From positions 1-64,000 of the forward strand of contig JABCPU010000369.1 of the NCBI GenBank assembly GCA_016800925.1: DNA of 64,000 bases, given 5' to 3'. Position 1 is the stretch's first letter, and the number at the start of each line of letters is the position of its first letter. Origin of the DNA: Suillus spraguei (Eukaryota; Basidiomycota; Agaricomycetes; Boletales; Suillaceae). Shown here in pieces: positions 56,983 to 64,000 of this stretch. The position numbers and the translations under genes are program-made. The notes beneath the pieces were generated by a model. That model had not been told where the DNA came from, searched no databases, and was given only the letters and a program-made list of their open reading frames with translations.

Positions 56983-58844
56983 TGTTGGACTGTGGGCGAT
57001 GAAAGAAATGAGTCGGCTAGAAGATTTGAAGGTGATTATAACATTATGAATAATCCTCCTATAAACATGTACCGGTCTTACGCCCATCGGAAGTTTTGTC
57101 AGCAAATTACGCGGCATCCGAATTTCCCAAGACATGGCTCCGTGCTAAACCAAGCGAAGTCGAATTCACGACGAGCCGAACATTATCTATATTCTAAGCT
57201 CCAACCCTTGGGAATAATGATTTGGTCTAGCATTGAAAACTTGCGATAAACTCAAGTTAACCCAACGTGTCCCATGGTAATCCGAATTTTAACTGGCAGC
57301 CGTGGAATGTCATCGCCTCGGTAACCCAACCTGTATGACATCAGAGGACTGATGAGAAGATATACCACAGCAGAGTGAGTGAATAGCTGGATTTCTATCA
57401 GTTTCCATTAGATTCGATCACATCGGTGCCATGACTCAGTTTTGACTCCGAAATTTAAATTCCGCGACCTAGGTCTATCGAAGGCACCAGGTACCGTCAA
57501 GCCATTTTTAGATTGGTTAACCACCGACTATTAAGGTTTGAATCAAAATCTAGAAAGTTGCCCAGATTATCGACAAAGTGTGTAAGTGTGGTCAACGTAT
57601 CGCTTATGCCAAGTAGCTTATGAACTCCAATTCAACTAATGGCTTTCACGCACTTTATGAAGAGTGAAGATGCAGGTACGCCACACATGACAGCACGCTT
57701 AGTCTGGTAGCCCACAGGATTTAACTCGAGCCTTAGGCCGCCGTATCAATATCATTTTCCCGGTGCCTGCTCGGGTCACCAAAAGCTGCGGCAGGCGTGG
57801 ATGCCGCCTACCTGGGCTGTTGAGCCAGGCTAGGGGTCCCATACCACGACTTTGGTTTGCTGAATGTTCCCTTCTCCCATGCCTATTTCTCGCGGCGACT
57901 ACCAGATGCGGCGGAACTCCCGACGCAGACGGACGACTCAACTCGATGCGTTGTAACGAGTTTTGATCTATGCATTTGGCATGGCTCAGGTTTTCCTTGA
58001 CATATCACAGACAAGGCAGCCGGTCAATGCCGAGGTGCGGCCAGCAACTGAGTTAGATTGAAGCATATGATGAGACACGTGCTCTTGTTCAAGTCTCGCT
58101 CTCGAGTGAAGCTGCTTTCCCAAAACTTTGGTGCGCGGCAAAGTCATGCTGTCGCTCAAACGACCTTGCGCAATCCATAGCGACGTCATATTTTTGTATG
58201 CCTCAGCAGCCTGGCACTTCTCATCGGGAAATTTCTTAATCGCCAGAGAGGTTAGCATCCTTTCTTCGTGAGATTTTGATCAGCCTTCAAAAATGGATTG
58301 GCATCGGTTACTTCCAAGACTCAGCAGTATCACATGATGATCCCATTGTGCCACTAGTCAATAACATTTCCCACAAGTCTTATCTCTTCCGATTTGTCAA
58401 AGGAACAATTAAACCGACAGCTAATTATAGCATTCCCATTCTCATCTCAGGCAGAGCACTTCAAAAGTCGACCCAACCATCCTGAAAAATGCGTTGGCAT
58501 ACCACAGTTAGGCAGTTCCTCTGGGGGAGTTACCCTCCTCCAAGTTGGAGCGAAGGCTGCTCTTGAAATTGGACTGGTTCATTTTGTCTTACTGCTGTCT
58601 TATGGTATGTTGCATTGACCAATCTTGAAAACACTGACCGCAAGCACGTCACTTTTGTGGTAGTATTTTACGAACTGTGAGTTTTACTCGTTTACCCTTG
58701 ACACTGGGCATTTTGCATGCACTGCAGTTTCTGAAGGAAGAGTTACGAACATGTTAGTCTTCGACGTGGTCACAGCGAAGCTTTCTCCGGAATACCACTT
58801 GACAGATCCGGGGAGCCGTCTCTGACATAGTTTTTGTAACCAGA
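56983..58844. other. 1.9 kb with no gene called; may hold the 5' exons of the MFS gene
   Basis: No family match was seen. Bases 57,700-57,960 are more GC-rich with a chance ORF. The first membrane span of the downstream transporter should be encoded near 58,640-58,690 (a frame with YFTN before GTGAGT), but the join was not convincing. Confidence 0.35.
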
Positions 58845-60899
58845 CCTTGATCGAGCAAATGTAAACAATGCATATGTATCCGGGATGAAGCAAGAACTCA
58901 ACATGCAAGGAAATGACTTCAATGTACGTATATATACATGTGTTTCCAGGGAGGTTTCTCTGAGCGCTCTCGCAGAAAATCAATACCGTCTTTACATGCG
59001 GCTACATTGTTGGGATGATTCCCAGTACGCCTCCAGCGATCATGTTGCCAGAGTACCCTATTTAATGCTTGTTAGACAACTTGATGCTCCAAGTCGTCCC
59101 ACCAAGACTGTGGTTTCCATCGATGCAGATAGTGTGGGGTGTGCTCACCTTCTGGTTCGTTTCGATTGTCGAGAATGCAACAAGTATGGCATTAACTCGA
59201 GCCAATTTGATTGTATAGTTCAAGTAGCGTCCACAACGTTCAACAGGTGAGGCCTTCCGTAACACTGTTCCCTTGCTAAGAGCCACTTCCGCAAATAGCT
59301 GTACGCCATCAGATTCTTCCAAGGCATATCAGAAGCGTCGACCTTCGTAGGCACGCACTATATCCTTGGATCGTCAGTGTGCTTCATTTCTCCAAGGAAC
59401 ATTCTCTCATTCTCTCATGCAATTCCTGAAGATGGTATAAACCTAGCGAATTGGGGAAACGCTCGGGCATTTTCACAAGTTCTGGTCTAGCTGGAACATT
59501 GTGAGGTAATAATTCAACGTCATTCCATTTCGCTAACACTCGATAGGTTCTCCGGTGTGCTTCAAGCAGCTGTCTACCAGTGAGATATCATATTTCCCAC
59601 CGGACCGAAATTTCAAACTAAAGTTTTACGAGACACCTTGGAGGCGTCGGCGGAAGAAGTGGATGGCGGTGGCTGTGAGCGTCCCGGATTGCTGATCTGC
59701 GCGCCGGTGCTCACTGGAAAACCATCTAACCCAGGTTCATCATTGATGGTGTGATCACGCTCCCGATTGCACTTTACGGCTTTCTCGTCTTTCCTGATGT
59801 GCCATCGACCACTAAAGCATTTTATCTCAGCGAAGAGGTATGCTCTTGAAGATGTCTCAATGTCCGTTTCTCAGTTGTACTATCTTTTACACAGGAACGG
59901 GCTCTCTCCCAAGACCGTCTTGACTCGGATGTTGTTCATCACGGTCTCTCTTGGGATCTCGCGAAGAGAGTGCTTGGTCGCTGGCGTTGGTACGGGTGTA
60001 GTCTCCTCGTAAGTATCTTTTGTCACTCGACGAGTATGAATGACAGTCCGCATATACAGTTCGCCATCTCAGGAGAGACCGAAAGTTTTGGTTCTAACAA
60101 TCTGATGGGCCAATGGCTATCTTCCATAGGCGGTTATACAGTCGAAGAAGTCGGTGGGTACATTACGTGCCTGCATCTCTCTTTCCCTGATATGTTTTAT
60201 CAGATTACTACCCGAGCGGAGTCACAGCTTTCGGGATTGCATCCACACTCGTCTGCGCTACTTGGACGGATTACACACGAGCAAGATGGCCTGTACTCAT
60301 TTACATGTGCTTCTGCTGCACGGTCGCTGCGATCTGTATCCTTGTGTGGAGTAGTCCAACGGGGTTGAAATTCTTCGCGTATTGTTCGTGGTCTCTATCG
60401 AGCTCACTGCTTTGCAAACTCACTTCGTTCCTCAGATTTCGCAGGAGCCTCATATGCCGGACAAGCTACCACGTTTGCGTCAGCCACGTCTTCACACACC
60501 TTGACTCGTGCTGATCGTATTATTCTGCAGTTGGGCAAACCAGATATGTGCAGATGATTATCAAGAGCGTGCTGTTGTGCTTGCCTCCATGAAGTGAATT
60601 TTTGTCGTACTTTCCTGCTGGATTGAAAACTGACTTGGACGACAAGCATGTGGAACAACGTGGTCAATGCTTGGTGGCCACTCCTCTTCTACTCTGCTAC
60701 GGATGCACCCCGTTTCAAGAAGGGCATGATCGCAATGATTTGCACGTGCGCAGCGACATTGGGAGTGACTGGTCTGGTCTGGTACCTAGAGCGGCGAGAG
60801 CAGCGTTTGGCAAAAAGGACAGCCATGGAACATGTGGAACAGATCAGAGAGGATAGTCCGAGCCCCATCAAGCAAGACAAGCCCTTGAAGGACGAGTGA
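58845..60899 (+). CDS. MFS transporter, anion:cation symporter family (allantoate/pantothenate permease type)
   Basis: This is a 12-span plasma-membrane proton symporter for small organic anions. Exons are many and short. In order: LDRANVNNAYVSGMKQELNM (58,845-58,923, the end of span 1 with the family LDRxN motif), FTCGYIVGMIPS, YAIRFFQGISEASTFVGTHY, RWYKPSELGKRSGIFTSSGL, FSGVLQAAVYQ, GGVGGRSGWRWL, FIIDGVITLPIALYGFLVFP, ERALSQDRLDSD, SGETESFGSNNLMGQWL, GVTAFGIASTLVCATWTDYT, CILVWSSPTGLKFFAY, MWNNVVNAWWPLLFYSATDA, PRFKKGMIAMICTCAATLG, and a basic C-tail ending LKDE at 60,899. The pattern matches Dal5/Liz1/Fen2-like proteins; substrate cannot be told. The N-terminal exon(s) are not resolved. 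No indel was noticed downstream. Confidence 0.82.
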
Positions 60900-61389
60900 C
60901 GGCAAAGTTGGTCGATTATGCCTGTCGTGGTCTCAATCAAGCAGCCAATATACTTCAAAACTTTTTGATTCGTACAAACATCAAGAAAAGAGTATAAATA
61001 CAATGATAACGGCGCTCTAGAATGGGTGACCAGTCACCCTATGTCTACATCATGACAACTCGACAAGAATCAAAAACATTTGATGAGCACAGCACATCGG
61101 AATGTATTAATTGAAACTATAAAAACGGAAAGACGAGCGCTGCTCAAGACAATATGAAGGCAAGGGAGCATAGTCGGACAAGAAACCAACAAAGCAACTG
61201 CCCACTTGGACGGATGAATCCAAGAAGGGTATCGAAAAGAATGACATCAAGAGCACGATGGTATATTTAGCGATTGACAACCTGTTAATGCATCTTAAGT
61301 ATGTTATGAAAGTTCAGCAAGAAGTCAACATGCCTCAAGCATTCCCGTGTAAGGATCGCCCTCCGAGTTATCAGGTAGCCCAGGAGTCG
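60900..61389. other. Convergent 3' spacer, no gene
   Basis: About 490 bp between two convergent stops. Low AT-rich complexity; nothing is recognised. Confidence 0.5.
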
Positions 61390-62660
61390 TCAGATCACCG
61401 GGGGTATAGAAGGGCTCATCGATTGAGAAATCGGTGAGACTGAGGTACCTTGGTTCTGCATGTAATAGTGAGAGGGAAGAACCGGAGATTGAGATGGGTC
61501 ATAGACGGGATTTGGCAGGAGAGGTGGAACGGGTTTTCGGTCTGAGTATTTGCGAGTAAGGTTGGCACCACCCGTACTGACTGCAACAACCGTATCGGCC
61601 GCGCTACCTGAATCAACGGCGCTACCTGTATTGGCCGCACCACCGCTACCCATATTGGCCGCACCACCCGCATTAGCTGCACTGCCAAGGTTATAGACGG
61701 GGCCTTGAGTGGGAGGGATATGGTAAGCAGCTGCCTGCTGTTCATATCCTTGTGAGCCGTAGTAACCGTACTGAGGAACGGCCGGTGGCGCGTATACAGG
61801 CTGGGGACCGTACCCAAAGCCATGACCATGACCTGAAGAGCTGCCACTAAGCCTGGCTTTTTCAAAGGCGTTCGTTCCATTCTCCTCATCTCCATAGTGC
61901 TGAGCCACGGTCGGGTCGAACGTGATAGCATCTGCGACGTCGTTTTCAAGGCGATTGCGCTGACGACGACGGATGGTGTACGTGATGACGACGAAGATGA
62001 TGATCATAATCACGATTGCAACTAAGGCGAATACTCCGCCCTCCAGAGGCTTGTTCTGTAAGAATGACTCGGGTGCTGCTGTATCAGTGGCAGATGCTGA
62101 ATTGGACTCGGTGCTAGTCACGTAGACAACGCTGGTGCCAGAGGTTGAAGTAAGAACGATCAGAGAGGCGGATGATGCGGGAGTGGGTGTGGTGAAGGCG
62201 TAGGTGTAAGCGAGGGAGTGGATGTAGGCGTGGGCGTAGGTGTAGATGTGGACTGCGGTGTGGATACCGACGTGGATGTTGTTGAAGGGGTACTTGTGCT
62301 GGTGGTCAAACCGATCAGTTTGCTGAAACCATTTGCAATATATGTGTAGCTTACGAGGGAACGGGAGTACTGCTAGAACTAGATTTTTGGCTAGTGGTGG
62401 TGGGAGTGCTAGGAGTACTGGAAGTGCTAGAAGAGCTAGAAGTGGGAGAAGATCTGGAAGATCTAGAAAAGAGAGGTCAGGAGTTGGCTCGTGGCTATAG
62501 TAGAAGATCTCAACATAGGAGTGGTAGTGGTAGTGGGCCCGCCACCTAATATGCCGCTTAAAACACCACCAATCCCGCCAAGAGGGTTCTCGTTAGGGTC
62601 CGAGGTCGGGGTGTCGTCTCCACCACTGGTGTCACTTCAGCTAGCAGTTCACTGTTACAT
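61390..62660 (-). CDS. Ser/Thr-rich single-pass membrane protein
   Basis: Minus-strand reading gives an extracellular Ser/Thr/Pro-rich part (DPNENPLGGIGGVLSGILGG near 62,560, repeated Thr-Pro and Ser runs at 62,170-62,480, SGTSVVYVTSTESNSASATD). A single membrane span follows, GVFALVAIVIMIIIFVVITY, with the stop-transfer RRRQRNR, then a cytoplasmic tail (FDPTVAQHYGDEENGTNAFE). The tail holds Gly/Tyr/Pro-rich sequence and an imperfect repeat of GSAAN/GGAAN units (about 61,590-61,690) and ends SPSIPPVI at 61,390. The layout resembles fungal mucin-like wall sensors (Mid2/Wsc type) or similar orphan proteins of agaricomycetes. No catalytic domain is present. The 5' end and exact splicing in the Ser/Thr-rich part are uncertain, and no signal peptide was located. 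Confidence 0.6.
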
Positions 62661-63328
62661 AAGGAACGTCTTACAATAAGTTTCCTACTGCTGAGGGTGT
62701 CAAAATATCACTTTAAGATGATCAGAAAACGCTTACATCCGTCCATGAGGAATCGTTGATGATTTTTTTTTTTAAAATGAGATGGAGCGAGTGTATAGGT
62801 GAGACAATTTCTTTGAATTTTTGTTGTTAGTTTCTTTGAAGCAAGCAAACTGACAGCAAAGTCTTTACCCACAGGAAGATCCAGGTGGCGGTCTGAAGCA
62901 AGCAACCAATAAAAAAGAAAGAAGAACCAGAAAGGACTGTGGGGATTAAAATTTGGTCGTTGTTGTTGAAACGATGGTGATGAACGGTGCTTCCGCATAT
63001 AATAAGACCATTGTTTGCAATTTCAAAATTTCAACGGCATAAGCAATAATAATTGGCCACTCGGTTGGCATCACAACAACAGAAACGAAGCGGGATATCT
63101 TGTTGTTAAATAGACACTTGTGACTAGTCAGTCTATGATTGGTGTCGACATCAACTTGAACGACTACCATAAGATATGACATACGACTATGTAAAAGACC
63201 ACCCGGACACGGTTAAATATCTGATATAAGGGCGTCTGATGACGATAACGGCTGAGGATACAATAATTTCACTATAAGACACCGGGTATATAAAGTCAAG
63301 AAAGAATAATACACAAAAACCCCTCTCA
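62661..63328. other. No gene recognised
   Basis: This AT-rich stretch may include the missing 5' exon of the membrane protein gene and the 3' end of the PKA regulatory subunit. Nothing can be called with confidence. Confidence 0.35.
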
Positions 63329-64000
63329 TCAATGAATTAACCTGGATGAAAGACCATACCTCTCTCCAGCTTTTCTCTCCATTATCTCCCGAAGAGGTCC
63401 AAGCAGTCGTGTGAAAGCAGGCGTGTCCAACGCCGCGACCTTCAACTTCGGCTGCGACGCATCTGTTCGATGCACCGCACTCACTGTCGCCGCTCTAGGC
63501 TCAAGTCTGAGTAAAGATAGCTCTGTTAAGGTGCACGTCAACTATTTAAGAATTGATAGAGAACAACACCAAAACACTCACCGCCGAAATAGTCACCCTT
63601 TTTCAGCCGGCCCACTATAATCTCGCGGTACTCACCCTCCTCTCCTTGTTGTGTCTTGGTAACAATGGCCTCGCCTTCCTCTACGAAAAAGAAAGTATCT
63701 CCCATCTCTCCCTCCCGAAGAACCGCTTCTCCGTCAGAGTGCACTTTGCTGACTAGGGCGTCTGCTATTTTACTACGTTCTCCTGGTTCGAGGAGGACAA
63801 AAGAGGTACAGTGGAAAGGAAATGCTCGTACATCGTCCTGCGCCTGTGAGCTGCTTTCAAAATGATTGTGCGGAAAGTGATACGGTCAACAGCCCAGACA
63901 GTGGAGGGCTCGATTGCCTGAACGGTCGCCGCACGCGGATGACCATGCATTAACGCAAGCTCGCCGAAAGAATCTCCAGGCTCGCACTCTAAAACTTTTC
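63329..64000 (-). CDS. BCY1: cAMP-dependent protein kinase regulatory subunit, C-terminal part (cut by window end)
   Basis: This inhibits the PKA catalytic subunit until cAMP binds. The window holds the end of cyclic-nucleotide domain A, CEPGDSFGELALMHGHPRAA (phosphate-binding cassette with Glu and Arg), ATVWAVDR-like continuation, and HRRRTMYEHFLSTVPLLSS. Domain B follows: GEMGDTFFFVEEGEAIV, REIIVGRLKKGDYFG, then across an intron (about 63,521-63,576) ELSLLRLEPRAATVSAVHRT, its phosphate-binding cassette. It ends LGPLREIMERKAGE.. near 63,329; a further splice at GAGAG/GTATGG could change the last residues. The frame shifts once near 63,793 (LLSS to LEPGERSKIADALV), consistent with one missing base. 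The N-terminal dimerisation domain and pseudosubstrate site lie beyond the window. Confidence 0.85.

Noticed and set aside
57699..58258. GC-rich ORFs of 80-90 codons upstream of the MFS gene
   Set aside because: They do not contain a transporter span or other motif, and they cannot be joined in frame to the first recognised MFS exon.
1..64000. tRNA genes, snRNA genes and CRISPR-like arrays
   Set aside because: Words resembling the tRNA T-loop (GTTCGA) were followed up at several places, but none was flanked by a foldable acceptor or anticodon arm. The spaced repeats found are tandem satellites in a eukaryotic genome, not CRISPR.

Overview
The window is nuclear DNA of a filamentous basidiomycete, most likely a mushroom-forming Agaricomycete. 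Coding genes are interrupted by many introns of about 50 bp with GT..AG borders, and the proteins include lineage-typical families (DUF6533-like membrane proteins, CCCH proteins with a PIN/NYN-like domain) next to conserved eukaryotic housekeeping proteins. No rRNA, tRNA or CRISPR array was recognised.

Layout. Bases 3-941 are the 3' end of the splicing helicase gene PRP5 (+). Bases ~950-24,040 are a 23 kb transposon island with no host gene: a PIF/Harbinger transposase with a decayed Myb/SANT-like partner, a 49-bp minisatellite, a decayed Ty1/Copia pol fragment, a ~202-bp tandem repeat, a 9 kb non-coding element with terminal inverted repeats (11,334-20,375) built of nested inverted and tandem repeats and carrying a solo LTR with its target-site duplication, a Gypsy gag stub with LTR, and a hAT transposase remnant with its 3' terminus.

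Bases 24,045-31,746 are a compact gene block: NUP82/NUP88-like nucleoporin (-), proteasome alpha subunit PRE10 (+), 19S lid subunit RPN12 (-), catalytic beta subunit PRE3 (+) and an unknown conserved protein (-). Three proteasome genes are direct neighbours, and RPN12 and PRE3 share a 152-bp divergent promoter with two ACGCGT boxes. Bases 31.8-38.3 kb are sparse: a LINE-like fragment and two divergent copies of a DUF6533-like membrane protein gene, one of them broken.

From 38.3 kb genes resume: a Gfo/Idh/MocA oxidoreductase (+), an alpha/beta hydrolase (+), CDT1 (-), two tandem CCCH proteins (+), Rho-GDI RDI1 (+), COQ2 (+), RNA polymerase subunit RPB8 (+), a YTP1-like membrane protein (-), an MFS anion:cation symporter (+), a Ser/Thr-rich single-pass membrane protein (-), and the 3' part of the PKA regulatory subunit (-), cut by the window edge.

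A striking property of 41.8-54.1 kb is that nearly every gene, including essential ones, carries single-base indels at short homopolymers while splice sites and stop positions are intact. This looks more like uncorrected sequence error than gene death, so those reading frames should be treated as provisional. Exon borders were read by eye from frame continuity and splice signals; product names come from recognised motifs, without database searches.
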